NCBI RefSeq assembly: GCF_000250735.1
Contig: NZ_AHZV01000100.1
Coordinates: 1 to 51,953 of the forward strand
Source: Anaerophaga thermohalophila str. Valhall
GTDB taxonomy: Bacteria; Bacteroidota; Bacteroidia; Bacteroidales; Marinilabiliaceae
DNA: 51,953 nt
Reading direction: 5' to 3'
Shown piece by piece: positions 9,271 through 17,454 of this stretch. How positions within the stretch are numbered: position 1 is the stretch's first letter; every line of letters begins with the position of its first letter. Below the pieces are notes generated by a model. It worked only from the letters and a program-made list of their open reading frames with translations. It did not search any database and had not been told where the DNA came from. The translations under genes and the position numbers were made by a program.

Positions 9271-9353
9271 TCACACTCGTTTTCAGCAAATAGAAATGAA
9301 AGATGTCTCAAAAGTATATGATAAAAATTTATGTCATGTTGAAAGTTGGCCCT

Positions 9354-9468
9354 CCTGCCTGCCTGCAGGCAGGCAGGGGACCTGATATCCTAAGTGACGC
9401 CTGGCCCCGGGTTTTTCACCCGGGGTTATCCAAATTTGCCCCTCCGGGGACAAGGCATTCCCCTTGTC
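9354..9468. repeat. Cluster of palindromes and hairpins (REP-like)
   Basis: A perfect 24-bp palindrome built of CCTG repeats lies at 9354-9377, centred on CTGCAG. It is followed by an 8-bp hairpin CCCCGGGT/ACCCGGGG (9405-9425), a CCCC/GGGG hairpin (9439-9449) and GACAAGG/CCTTGTC (9449-9468). The downstream stretch to 9546 has no gene. The arrangement resembles dispersed palindromic repeats of Bacteroidota genomes; a related short palindrome lies near 14311-14326. Confidence 0.6.
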
Positions 9469-9546
9469 ATATCCACATTATTCCCTAAGATTATTTTTGG
9501 GGTAGGCACTCAGAATGACATCAAAATCGAACTTTTGAGGCAGCCT

Positions 9547-10632
9547 CTATTCCTTTATAATCACCCGGGTTGTAATAGCACAGTGATCGGAGAGCGGCAT
9601 CGTCTTTAACCCTGAATATTTTGAAGTTTGATGGGTTATAGATGACCCCTGCAAAACTTCCTGGTTACTGAATATGTAATCCAGTTTACGGTTCCAAAAG
9701 CCATTCTTATCAGTAGTGTGTGTGAAATATGAAGCATTATGGGTCCGATACTTTTTTAAAGAAACAGCCGGCTCGAAATACTCATAAAAAGGCGTCATCC
9801 AAGCCTGTTCGGCAGAATAGTCGTCCGCCTCAAAGTCCCCGTCATCACAAGCAGAATCCGGAAAACCTTTCACTTTTTCAGTCCCCGGCGGTAAGGCATT
9901 AAAATCACCACCAATAATAAACGGAATCCTCGACCTGTCAAGAGAATCCAAATAGTTAAAAACTAGATCGATCTGTTTCTTCTTAGTTCCATCACTGGAA
10001 TAGGCCGAAAGATGCGTGTTTAGAAGACGGATAGTGTCTTTACCAATTGCTGTGCGAGCTTCCAGTAAATTACGCCTCAGGTAAAAGTAACGTACCAGAA
10101 AATTTTGTTCTTCTATCAGGGGTAAGGAAATACGTTTCGCTGCAAACAGCGGTGTAACGGAAAAGATGGCATTTCCCGAGTTCATTTTTCCCAGTCCGTC
10201 GGATGGAATATGAGTGGCTCGCCACTGGGGCGAATAAACAGCATGGCTGAAATGTGTATTGTTCAGTATCCGGTTTACCTGGTCGATAAAAGCACTCCGC
10301 TTGCTGTTGACATCAATTTCCTGTACGAAAAGAATGTCCGGCTTTGTATGGTTGATGAAGTCCACAATTTGATCAAGATTGGCCAGCACTTCTGTGGAAT
10401 CCATAATAATCCGGTTGCCGTGGCAGTCAAAGAAGAAATCGATGCGCGCACCTCCGAATTTTATATTCCAGGTCATTACTTTTAATGGATCGCTTTTTGA
10501 GAAATGAGATGTAACGGTGTCTTCAGCACTAACGGCATAATAGTAAACATCCTCTTCGTTCAGCTTTGTATTGAACGGGTCGCAGGCTGAGGCCATGAGG
10601 AGAATGATCAGGAAAGGAGCAGCTAACTTCAT
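9547..10632 (-). CDS. Endonuclease/exonuclease/phosphatase family lipoprotein
   Basis: A 361-residue protein with a lipoprotein signal peptide (residues 1-16, lipobox ending in ASA-C17), so it is probably anchored in the periplasm or outer membrane. The rest is an EEP (DNase I-like) domain: MTWNIKFGG near the start, VQEID with the metal-binding Glu, GGDFNALP with the catalytic Asp/Asn pair, and SDHCAI near the end with the final Asp-His. Substrate is unknown; secreted members can act on nucleic acids or phosphoesters. It lies one base after the stop of the YdcZ-type gene and is probably co-transcribed with it. Confidence 0.9.
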   Translation of the reverse strand: MKLAAPFLIILLMASACDPFNTKLNEEDVYYYAVSAEDTVTSHFSKSDPLKVMTWNIKFGGARIDFFFDCHGNRIIMDSTEVLANLDQIVDFINHTKPDILFVQEIDVNSKRSAFIDQVNRILNNTHFSHAVYSPQWRATHIPSDGLGKMNSGNAIFSVTPLFAAKRISLPLIEEQNFLVRYFYLRRNLLEARTAIGKDTIRLLNTHLSAYSSDGTKKKQIDLVFNYLDSLDRSRIPFIIGGDFNALPPGTEKVKGFPDSACDDGDFEADDYSAEQAWMTPFYEYFEPAVSLKKYRTHNASYFTHTTDKNGFWNRKLDYIFSNQEVLQGSSITHQTSKYSGLKTMPLSDHCAITTRVIIKE

Positions 10633-10633
10633 C

Positions 10634-11077
10634 TTATCGTTGTATTAAGAAGATTCCAAGTAAAAGCATTATAATGCCTGCAATTCTGCTAAGCGAAATA
10701 GGATGAACAGTCACGTTAAAGAACCCGTAATGATCGATTATGGAAGCGATGATCAACTGACCGGCAATGGAGGCTGCAAGCATGGTTGTGACCCCAATCC
10801 GCGGGATAAGCAGGACTACCGAAGTCACGAACATCGCCCCGATGGCTCCTCCAAGGAACAGGTACCACGGGACCGATTTCATTTCGGCTATGGATGGGAG
10901 CGAAGTTCGTAATATAATATTAAGAAGGATTAGAATAACCGTTCCAACCAGAAAATTGGTGAGGGATGCCTGTAATGGATGTTTTAAGAAGGAAGAAAGC
11001 TGGGTGTTAATACTTCCCTGAACAGAGAGAAAACCACCAATCAATAATGCAGCTAAGATAAAAATATACCTGGTCAT
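10634..11077 (-). CDS. DMT-family transporter, YdcZ/DUF606 type
   Basis: A 147-residue integral membrane protein with about five hydrophobic segments and the short length typical of the DUF606 (YdcZ) branch of the drug/metabolite transporter superfamily. The family hallmarks visible are the N-terminal GGFLSVQGSINTQL stretch and the central GGAIGAMFVTS stretch. Members of this branch are half the size of EamA transporters and are thought to work as dimers. The substrate is not predictable. It is the first gene of a two-gene unit with the lipoprotein gene downstream. Confidence 0.85.
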   Translation of the reverse strand: MTRYIFILAALLIGGFLSVQGSINTQLSSFLKHPLQASLTNFLVGTVILILLNIILRTSLPSIAEMKSVPWYLFLGGAIGAMFVTSVVLLIPRIGVTTMLAASIAGQLIIASIIDHYGFFNVTVHPISLSRIAGIIMLLLGIFLIQR

Positions 11078-11136
11078 GCGTCCGGTCTTTAATAGTGCGT
11101 GCGCAAGTTACAACCAAGACTTCATATCCACAAATA

Positions 11137-11922
11137 TCACTTTTTTAAAAAGTACGACATCCGGTTATCGTAATTGAGATAGTATTCCCCCCTTTCCAGG
11201 CCGTCAACGTTTACCGTATCGTTGTATCCTTTGAATACTATTCGGCCGTAGATATCATAGATTTCGTAGAGGGTAGGCTTTGAAAAAACCAGTTGTTTTT
11301 CGATCTTTTCGGATACGAGCTCCACTTCGGGAATATCGTTGTTTACCGCCACTTCGGGAGAAAGTTTGCGCTTACTGTCAGAACCCGCCTGGCGTACCCT
11401 GAAGCGATTTTCGCCTGAATGGAGTCTTACCGGAAATTCATATTGATGTTTTCCGGGAACGCCTTTGCCCATTACTTCGCCAACCTGTACCCATTTGTTC
11501 CACCGGTATTGTTCCACAACATAGGGGAGTGCCCCGATTTCGCCGGTTGTTTCCCATTTGAGATTATTTCCTTCAACAGCAATGTCAATGGTTTCGAATG
11601 ATGCTTTGGGTGCGACAACTTCAGGATTTAAAACGACAGGTTCGCAATCTTCTTTATATTTGATAACGATGTGAATTGGAGAACCTATGGGCAACTGATA
11701 TACCGAAAGGTCAACTTCAAAGGAGCTGGAATTAATCTCATCGGTAGTTGTCATTCCGTTTACCATAACCTCAAATACGCAAAACCCCACACCTGATTCG
11801 GCGTAAGGATTCCGGACATACAAATTGTCTCCCTGGTAAGTGCCTTGCAATTCTATTTCTCCGGCAAAGCTGAATACAGGAACGAAACAAAAAACAGTAA
11901 GTAGTATGTGGAACAATTTCAT
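11137..11922 (-). CDS. Secreted protein with T9SS-like C-terminal sorting domain
   Basis: A 261-residue protein. I start it at the ATG at 11922 because it gives a standard signal peptide (KLFHILLTVFCFVPVFSFAG); the frame is open nine codons further up. The mature part has beta-rich, fibronectin-like sequence. The final 60 residues follow the pattern of a type IX secretion sorting domain: YEIYDIYGRIVFKG, then VDGLERGEYYLNY, then a terminal Lys-Lys. It is probably exported to the surface, function unknown. A decayed copy of the foldback repeat lies just upstream (11966-12067). Confidence 0.75.
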   Translation of the reverse strand: MKLFHILLTVFCFVPVFSFAGEIELQGTYQGDNLYVRNPYAESGVGFCVFEVMVNGMTTTDEINSSSFEVDLSVYQLPIGSPIHIVIKYKEDCEPVVLNPEVVAPKASFETIDIAVEGNNLKWETTGEIGALPYVVEQYRWNKWVQVGEVMGKGVPGKHQYEFPVRLHSGENRFRVRQAGSDSKRKLSPEVAVNNDIPEVELVSEKIEKQLVFSKPTLYEIYDIYGRIVFKGYNDTVNVDGLERGEYYLNYDNRMSYFLKK

Positions 11923-11965
11923 GGGACCTGGAATGAAAAATTTGATCAACAGAACTGCATATTTG

Positions 11966-12067
11966 GTGATTGTCTATAAACTCGCAAAAAATTTCATATT
12001 CCGTGTGTCTTTTCAAAAGTGCCGGTTGTGAAATTAGTGCAGCAAATGATACTTTATGGTCAGGCAC
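11966..12067 (+). repeat. Foldback repeat, degenerate copy
   Basis: Recognisable pieces are the CTATAAACTCGCAAAAA tail module, a worn GTGTCTTTTCAAAAGTGCC arm and the opposite end (ATACTTTATGGTCAGGCAC). The central stem is mostly deleted. Confidence 0.65.
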
Positions 12068-12219
12068 GGTTTAATCAATTAGCCTGTTTTCGAAATCGCC
12101 TTTCAGCAGGGGACACGACACCGCAATTTAAACATTATAAAGACCAACTGCAAAGAGAGAACAAATTCAAAGTCCGTATTTTACATGTTTGCATTCTATT
12201 TTTTGACAAACAGCTGTTT

Positions 12220-14100
12220 TTATTCAACGGGCTCATTCCAATCTCCAAACGATTTTATTAAGTCAATAAGGGTTTCAACCGCTTTCTCCTCGGGTACGTT
12301 TCTCTTGATCAACTGCCTGTTCCGGAACAGTGATATTTTGCCGGGCCCCGCACCTACATATCCGTAATCGGCATCGGCCATTTCTCCTATGCCGTTCACA
12401 ATGCATCCCATTACAGCGATCTTGAGTCCTTTCAGATGACCGGTTTCTTTTCTTATTCTTTCGGTTGTTTTTTGTAAATCGAAAAGAGTACGCCCGCAAC
12501 CCGGACATGAAATAAATTCGGTTTTGGAGAAACGTACTCTTGATGCCTGAAGTATGCCGAAAGAGGTATCCACAACATCACCGATGCGGATAAAGGGTGC
12601 ACTCAGGCATATTCCGTCGCCATAACCGTCAAGGAAAAGAGCCCCTTTATCGGCGGCAGCCTTAATCTGAAAATCTTCTGGTCTTTTATCATCGTAATGA
12701 CCATGGATGATGACCGGGTGTTTCAGACCGGTGTTTTGCATGGTCATAAAGAAGGCCCGTTGTTCGGCGGTTGAATTGGCATTCCCGGACTTCAGGATTA
12801 GTATAACATCCTTTTTTTCGCGAAGCCGCTTAATATTTCTTTCTGTCAGTTCGGGATAGGTTATCTCAACGAAAGCGATACCGTGAAATAAGTGCCAGTC
12901 ATCATGGCTCCGGAATAGGGGGAAAACACCGTTTTTCTTTTCTTTGTTGTAGTATTTGTGTTCCACCAATTGCAGAGTGCCTGCAAGGTTTTTATGCTGT
13001 AGATTCAATTGTGCAGGCTTGCAAATGATCAGCTCGGGAGGCTCGGAAAAGTTGATTTCCCTGCCGTCAGCATTCCTGATGTCCGCGACAACGGCAACAG
13101 GGTTTTCGCCCCCTATGTGCAGCACGGGCTCACTTACGCGTTTCACATACGACAAAGGGCTGTAGTGTTGAGGATTTGTTTCCCGGACAGGCTCGTGACC
13201 TGTTTTCTGCACTACGTAACTAACCAGCTTTTGAGCAACCGGAATTTCATTTTCGGGAGGCTCGGTGAGCGACACGCGGATGGTATCACCAATGCCGTCG
13301 ATTAAGAGGGCGCCGATACCCACGGCCGATTTCAGGCGTCCGTCCTCTCCGCTGCCCGCTTCGGTGACACCCAGGTGCAACGGGAAATACATGTGCTCGT
13401 TTTGCATTCGTTGCACCAACAATCTTACGGCATGGACCATTACTCTTGTATTGCTCGCCTTAATACTCAAAACAATATTCTCAAAATTTTCCTCCTGGCA
13501 TATTCGCAAATATTCCATGCACGATTCCACCATCCCTTCGGGTGTATCTCCGTATTTCGACATGATTCGGTCGGAAAGACTTCCGTGATTGACCCCGATT
13601 CGTATCGCTGTATTGTGTTTTTTACAATGATGAAGAAAAGGAACCAGTTTTTCCTTTATCATTTGCATGCCGGCTTTGTCTTCCGCGCTTCCGGTTTCAA
13701 TCTGGCGGAACTTCTTGGCACCACCTGTGAAATTTCCCGGATTAATGCGTACTTTCTCAATCAGTTCGGCGGCTGTTTCGGCAGCAGACGGATTAAAATG
13801 GACATCGGCTACCAGGGGGATATCGTATCCCGCAGCCAGCAGAACTTCTTTTATGTTCTTCAGGTTTAACGCCTCACGGCGACCTTGTGTGGTGATACGA
13901 ACCAGTTCACCCCCCGCGTCGGCAATTCTTTTTGCCTGCTCTGAAGTTTCCTCTGTATTGAGTGTATTAGTGGTCGTCATCGACTGAATTCGTATCGGCG
14001 AATCCCCTCCGATGGTGATATTCCCTGCTTTAACCGGAACAGTTTTATTACGCAGATATTGGAAGTATGAGTTGCAGTAATGGTATTGTTTGTTTTGCAT
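12220..14100 (-). CDS. ispG: 4-hydroxy-3-methylbut-2-en-1-yl diphosphate synthase (long form)
   Basis: A 626-residue enzyme of the MEP isoprenoid pathway that converts the cyclic diphosphate MEcPP to HMBPP using a [4Fe-4S] cluster. The N-terminal TIM barrel includes the QSMTTTNTLNTEET and RINPGNF segments. It is followed by the extra middle domain found in chlamydial, plant and Bacteroidota enzymes, then the C-terminal cluster domain with the cysteines of FISCPGCGRTLFDLQ and the MGCIVNGIGEMADADYGYVG motif. Its length fits the long class, not the roughly 370-residue proteobacterial class. ispD of the same pathway is 8 kb away. A TCTAAATCTAACGATC-like repeat lies just upstream. Confidence 0.97.
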   Translation of the reverse strand: MQNKQYHYCNSYFQYLRNKTVPVKAGNITIGGDSPIRIQSMTTTNTLNTEETSEQAKRIADAGGELVRITTQGRREALNLKNIKEVLLAAGYDIPLVADVHFNPSAAETAAELIEKVRINPGNFTGGAKKFRQIETGSAEDKAGMQMIKEKLVPFLHHCKKHNTAIRIGVNHGSLSDRIMSKYGDTPEGMVESCMEYLRICQEENFENIVLSIKASNTRVMVHAVRLLVQRMQNEHMYFPLHLGVTEAGSGEDGRLKSAVGIGALLIDGIGDTIRVSLTEPPENEIPVAQKLVSYVVQKTGHEPVRETNPQHYSPLSYVKRVSEPVLHIGGENPVAVVADIRNADGREINFSEPPELIICKPAQLNLQHKNLAGTLQLVEHKYYNKEKKNGVFPLFRSHDDWHLFHGIAFVEITYPELTERNIKRLREKKDVILILKSGNANSTAEQRAFFMTMQNTGLKHPVIIHGHYDDKRPEDFQIKAAADKGALFLDGYGDGICLSAPFIRIGDVVDTSFGILQASRVRFSKTEFISCPGCGRTLFDLQKTTERIRKETGHLKGLKIAVMGCIVNGIGEMADADYGYVGAGPGKISLFRNRQLIKRNVPEEKAVETLIDLIKSFGDWNEPVE

Positions 14101-14111
14101 CGGTATAATTT

Positions 14112-14127
14112 TTTAGTGCTCGTCTAT
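14112..14127 (+). repeat. Foldback repeat, short end fragment
   Basis: Only the terminal TTAGTGCTCGTCTAT is left, directly upstream of ispG. Confidence 0.4.
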
Positions 14128-14194
14128 GCATTAGATCGTTAGATTTTTAGATATAAGATGATTCATATAATATTGATATGCTGTATTATAATAA

Positions 14195-14243
14195 ACACAT
14201 GATAAGTAGGAAACTTTTCCTACTTTTATAGACACACACTAAT
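14195..14243 (-). repeat. Foldback repeat, tail fragment of the AAGTAGGAAA subtype
   Basis: This matches the tail of the 43652 copy (ACACATGATAAGTAGGAAAC...). It contains a self-complementary AAGTAGGAAA/TTTCCTACTT hairpin and ends in the family terminus CACTAATTA. Confidence 0.7.
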
Positions 14244-14290
14244 TAGTGCTCGCCTATAAACTCGCGAAAATCTTCACAAACTGTATTTTT
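14239..14290 (+). repeat. Foldback repeat, tail fragment joined head-to-head to the previous one
   Basis: The terminus AATTAGTGC shared with the preceding fragment leads into GCCTATAAACTCGCGAAAAT, the common tail module. The arm and stem are missing. The following bases up to 14326 hold a small CCTG/CAGG palindrome. Confidence 0.65.
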
Positions 14291-14371
14291 GTTTTATTGA
14301 TCGGGTAAAACCTGTCTGCCGGCAGGAATAAATCTTATATATAAAAACCTTAAACGACTGCTCAAAATTAA

Positions 14372-14379
14372 TAACTTTG
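14372..14379 (+). promoter_or_regulatory. Putative -7 promoter box for gldA
   Basis: TAACTTTG matches the TAnnTTTG consensus exactly. It lies about 70 nt before the gldA start, giving a leader of ordinary length. Confidence 0.55.
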
Positions 14380-14450
14380 CATAATTGCGTCAGTATTTAT
14401 CCTGATCTATTCGTTATGAGATGTTCAAATATTAAGAAATAGAAGCAAAA

Positions 14451-15356
14451 ATGTCGATAACCGTTTCAGGAATCACCAGGTATTACGGAACACAGAAAGC
14501 GCTGGATAATGTAAGTTTTGAAATACCTTCAGGACAAATTGTCGGCTTTCTGGGACCAAATGGTGCCGGAAAGTCTACCATGATGAAGATCATTACAGGA
14601 TTTCTTCCCCCAACTGAAGGGAATGTGAATGTATGCGGGTTGCATATTAATGGTAATAACCTGGAGGCACGTCGAAAAATCGGGTACCTTCCGGAGAACA
14701 ATCCGCTTTACCTGGATATGTATGTTACCGAATATTTGCTGTTCGTAGCTGAAATTTACAAGCTGGACAACAAGAGAAAGCGTGTTGAAGAGATTATCGA
14801 AACAACCGGTTTAATTCCTGAACGACACAAAAAAATAGGTGCATTATCGAAGGGATATCGTCAGCGCGTGGGGCTTGCGCAGGCTCTGCTTCCCGACCCG
14901 GAGGTTCTGATACTGGATGAACCGACGTCAGGACTCGATCCCAACCAGATTGTGGAAGTACGGAATCTGATTGTCAAACTGGGAGAACAAAAAACGGTTC
15001 TTCTTTCTACGCATATTATGCAGGAGGTTCAGGCGATTTGCGAAAGGGTTATCATCATCAACAAGGGTGTTCTTGTGGCCGATGAATCGGCTGAAAATCT
15101 GGAAAAGGGCATACAAAGGAGCACCGCCAATATTTTTATTGAATTTGATAAGCCGGCTGCCCCCGAAAAAATTAATGCCATAACCGGTGTCGTCGGGGTT
15201 GCTCCTAAAGGGAATGGTTGGCTGGTGACAGCAAAAGCCGGAAAAGATGTACGCCCCGATCTTTTCAGGTTTGCCGTAGAAAATGATCTGATCATCCTTA
15301 CACTCACAATAGAGCGCGAATCTCTTGAAGAAGTGTTTCAATCATTAACTGTCTGA
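14451..15356 (+). CDS. gldA: ABC transporter ATP-binding protein, GldA-type
   Basis: A 301-residue ATPase with Walker A GPNGAGKST (residues 35-43), a signature-like LSKGYRQRVGLAQALL, Walker B VLILDEPTSGLDP, and an H-loop in LLSTHIMQE. The C-terminal extension and overall sequence fit GldA, the ATPase subunit linked to gliding motility in Bacteroidota. GldF/GldG partners are not in the window, so a role as a general ABC-2 exporter ATPase remains possible. The stop codon TGA at 15354-15356 is immediately followed by the foldback repeat, whose first base is the last base of the stop. Confidence 0.85.
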   Translation: MSITVSGITRYYGTQKALDNVSFEIPSGQIVGFLGPNGAGKSTMMKIITGFLPPTEGNVNVCGLHINGNNLEARRKIGYLPENNPLYLDMYVTEYLLFVAEIYKLDNKRKRVEEIIETTGLIPERHKKIGALSKGYRQRVGLAQALLPDPEVLILDEPTSGLDPNQIVEVRNLIVKLGEQKTVLLSTHIMQEVQAICERVIIINKGVLVADESAENLEKGIQRSTANIFIEFDKPAAPEKINAITGVVGVAPKGNGWLVTAKAGKDVRPDLFRFAVENDLIILTLTIERESLEEVFQSLTV

Positions 15357-15529
15357 ATTAGTGTCCGTCTATAAATTACGCAAAAGTTGTTTCTGGTCAT
15401 GTGTCTGTTCAGAAAGTGCCAGTTGCAAGGCTTGCGAAGCCGCCAAAACCGGAGTTTACTAATTGTAAATGAGGATTTTGGCGGCAAGAGTAACACAGTA
15501 AATGGCATTTTATGGACAGACACGAATTA
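15356..15529 (+). repeat. Foldback repeat, complete copy between gldA and pdxH
   Basis: It consists of a tail module (CCGTCTATAAATTACGC), an arm (GTGTCTGTTCAGAAAGTGCC), an inner stem CCGCCAAAA / TTTTGGCGG, a loop, and the opposite arm ending GGACAGACACGAATTA. It fills the gap between the convergent genes exactly: its first base belongs to the gldA stop codon and its last three to the pdxH stop codon. Confidence 0.9.
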
Positions 15530-16171
15530 AGGAGCCAGTCGTGAGATATCCCAGTCATTATTGCTGTTTAGTAAATATTCAAAACGGTCGTGCATCCGGT
15601 TGGGGCGTCCCTGCCAAAACTCAACTCTGTGGGGTACCAGCAGGTATCCTCCCCAGTGTGGAGGACGTGGAACCTTTTTGTTCTTAAACTTGAGTATAAG
15701 CTCTTCGAAGAGATTTTCCAGCATTTCCCTGCTGGTCACTCTTTCGCTCTGAGGAGATGCCCAAGCCCCGATCTGACTTTCACGCGGGCGCGAGTTGAAA
15801 TATTCGTCGGATTCATGCGCTGGAAGCTTTTCTACAAGGCCTTCAAGTCTGACCTGCCGCTCTTGTGACGGCCAGAAGAAAACTGCCGAAGCCCTGGGAT
15901 TTTCCTGAAAATGCGCGCCTTTCCGGCTGAGATAATTGGTGAAAAAAGTTATACCCCTATCCGTGATGCCTTTCATCAGAACAACCCTTTGCGATGGTTG
16001 TCCTGTAACATCCACACTGGCCAGGGACATCGCCGTTGGTTCTGTTTGGCCGGTTTCCATTGCTTCGTCCAGCCATTTTCTTAACTGTAATAATGGCAAT
16101 GGTTCCAGATGATCTCTGGTAAGTGCGTGACGCTTGTAATCGTTTCGTATGTCAGAGAATTTGCTTTTCAA
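15527..16171 (-). CDS. pdxH: Pyridoxamine/pyridoxine 5'-phosphate oxidase
   Basis: A 214-residue FMN enzyme that makes pyridoxal 5'-phosphate, the last step of vitamin B6 synthesis and salvage. Visible family features are the RVVLMKGITDRGITFFTNY FMN/substrate segment, the EFWQGRPNRMHDR segment and the strictly conserved C-terminal RLAP. The intact RLAP end shows that the foldback repeat sitting on the stop codon has not changed the protein. The length is normal. The gene is convergent with gldA. Confidence 0.96.
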   Translation of the reverse strand: MKSKFSDIRNDYKRHALTRDHLEPLPLLQLRKWLDEAMETGQTEPTAMSLASVDVTGQPSQRVVLMKGITDRGITFFTNYLSRKGAHFQENPRASAVFFWPSQERQVRLEGLVEKLPAHESDEYFNSRPRESQIGAWASPQSERVTSREMLENLFEELILKFKNKKVPRPPHWGGYLLVPHRVEFWQGRPNRMHDRFEYLLNSNNDWDISRLAP

Positions 16172-16187
16172 AACGGACTGTTTTAAG

Positions 16188-16258
16188 GACTGACACTAAT
16201 TGGGACCGCTCTCATAAATTGTGAAAATTTTTGCGAGTTTATAGACGAGCACTAATTG
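16188..16258. repeat. Foldback repeat, two end fragments between pdxH and purE
   Basis: GGACTGACACTAATT (16188-16202) resembles one element end. From 16221 to 16258, GTGAAAATTTTTGCGAGTTT and ATAGACGAGCACTAATT form the tail module of another. The purE stop codon TAG (16252-16254) lies within the terminal AATTAGTG of the second fragment. Confidence 0.7.
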
Positions 16259-16764
16259 GTTTTAAAATCAAATTTTACAGAAGCTAACTCCTGGTTGGCC
16301 TTTTCTATTTTTGAGGCAAGACTGTTTTTGTAAGCGGCCACTTTTTTATAGACTTCTTCGTCGCCTGTAGCGAGAATTTGGGCAGCCAGAATGCCTGCAT
16401 TTTGTGCTCCGTCGAGTCCTACCGTGGCTACAGGAATCCCGGGAGGCATCTGCAAAATTGAAAGAATGGAGTCCCATCCGTCGATAGAAATGGATGCTTT
16501 TATGGGAACGCCGATAACAGGCAGCGGCGTGAGTGCAGCAATAACCCCCGGTAAATGGGCTGCTCCCCCCGCACCTGCAATGATGACACGAATGCCGCGG
16601 TCATAAGCTTCGCGGGCAAATTTCATTACTCTGTCGGGTGTCCTGTGTGCCGAGAGGGCATTAATCTCAAACGGAATCTGAAAATCATTCAGTACTTTGG
16701 CAGCTTTTTCCATGATCGCCAGGTCGGAAGTGCTGCCCATAATGATACTTACTTTCGGTTGCAT
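16252..16764 (-). CDS. purE: N5-carboxyaminoimidazole ribonucleotide mutase
   Basis: A 170-residue class I PurE that moves the carboxyl group of N5-CAIR to give CAIR in purine synthesis. Motifs seen are IIMGSTSDL near the N terminus, SAHRTPD (catalytic His region), and GAGGAAHLPGVIA followed by PVIGVP. The last codons and stop (Asn-TAG) come from the end of an adjacent repeat fragment, so the C-terminal residue may be non-native. It is divergent from hpt; a TAGTTTTG promoter-like box lies at 16802-16809. Confidence 0.96.
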   Translation of the reverse strand: MQPKVSIIMGSTSDLAIMEKAAKVLNDFQIPFEINALSAHRTPDRVMKFAREAYDRGIRVIIAGAGGAAHLPGVIAALTPLPVIGVPIKASISIDGWDSILSILQMPPGIPVATVGLDGAQNAGILAAQILATGDEEVYKKVAAYKNSLASKIEKANQELASVKFDFKTN

Positions 16765-16801
16765 AATGTATGTTGATTTTTGGTTGATATTTTCAGCATT
16801 G

Positions 16802-16809
16802 CAAAACTA
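16802..16809 (-). promoter_or_regulatory. Putative -7 promoter box for purE
   Basis: The minus-strand reading TAGTTTTG matches TAnnTTTG and lies 38 nt before the purE start. It is divergent with the hpt promoter. Confidence 0.45.
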
Positions 16810-16850
16810 CGAACATTAACATTAATTATCCCTGTCTGTTCAAAATTTTA

Positions 16851-16858
16851 TACTTTTG
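16851..16858 (+). promoter_or_regulatory. Putative -7 promoter box for hpt-adk-obgE
   Basis: TACTTTTG matches TAnnTTTG and lies 48 nt before the hpt start chosen here. It falls inside the long N-terminal extension of the open frame, which argues against the upstream start at 16780. Confidence 0.5.
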
Positions 16859-16905
16859 CAAACTTAACCGGCCGGCCAAAGAAATATACCATAAAACATC
16901 TCCCG

Positions 16906-17442
16906 ATGAAGCGCATCCGACTTTTAGACAAAGAATTTGCCCTTTCCATTCCCGCCAGCGACATTAAAAAAGCCATTTGGGAAATGGCCATAAAAATTAA
17001 CAGTGAGCTGCGCGATAAGAATCCTTTGATGATCTGTATCCTGAACGGGTCTTTCATGTTTTCAGCCGATTTGATGAAACTAATCGATTTTCCTTGCGAA
17101 ATCAGCTTTGTTAAAATTTCATCGTATCAGGGCATGGGAAGTACCGGCGAAGTGAAACAACTCATCGGGCTCAATGAAGAAATTGAAGGACGTACGGTTG
17201 TTCTTCTTGAAGATATCGTAGATACAGGGGTGACCATTGAAAAGCTTGTAGAACAACTTGCCGCTCAGAATCCTAAGGAGGTTAAAGTAGCCACCCTTCT
17301 GTTCAAACCCGAAGCCTGTAAAAGGGAATTGAATCTTGATTATGTAGGAATGGAGATACCCAATGATTTTATTGTGGGATACGGTCTCGATTATGACGGT
17401 TATGGAAGAAACCTTCCGGACATATATACTGTTATTGATTAA
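16906..17442 (+). CDS. hpt: Hypoxanthine phosphoribosyltransferase
   Basis: A 178-residue purine-salvage enzyme that joins hypoxanthine (or guanine) to PRPP to give IMP or GMP. The PRPP-binding motif VVLLEDIVDTGVT is clear, as is the upstream ISSYQGMGSTG loop. I start at the ATG at 16906 (MKRIRLLDKEF); the frame is open to 16780, but that extension contains the promoter box and looks non-coding. It is followed after 12 bases by adk, with obgE next, forming an operon common in Bacteroidales. Confidence 0.93.
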   Translation: MKRIRLLDKEFALSIPASDIKKAIWEMAIKINSELRDKNPLMICILNGSFMFSADLMKLIDFPCEISFVKISSYQGMGSTGEVKQLIGLNEEIEGRTVVLLEDIVDTGVTIEKLVEQLAAQNPKEVKVATLLFKPEACKRELNLDYVGMEIPNDFIVGYGLDYDGYGRNLPDIYTVID

Positions 17443-17454
17443 AAATCTTTTGTT

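Noticed and set aside
9303-9488. A 61-residue open frame in the palindrome cluster
   Set aside because: Its sequence is a translation of palindromic repeats (Pro/Gly-rich), so not a gene.
13375-13869. A 164-residue open frame antisense to ispG
   Set aside because: It is a shadow of the ispG barrel domain, without its own motif or promoter.
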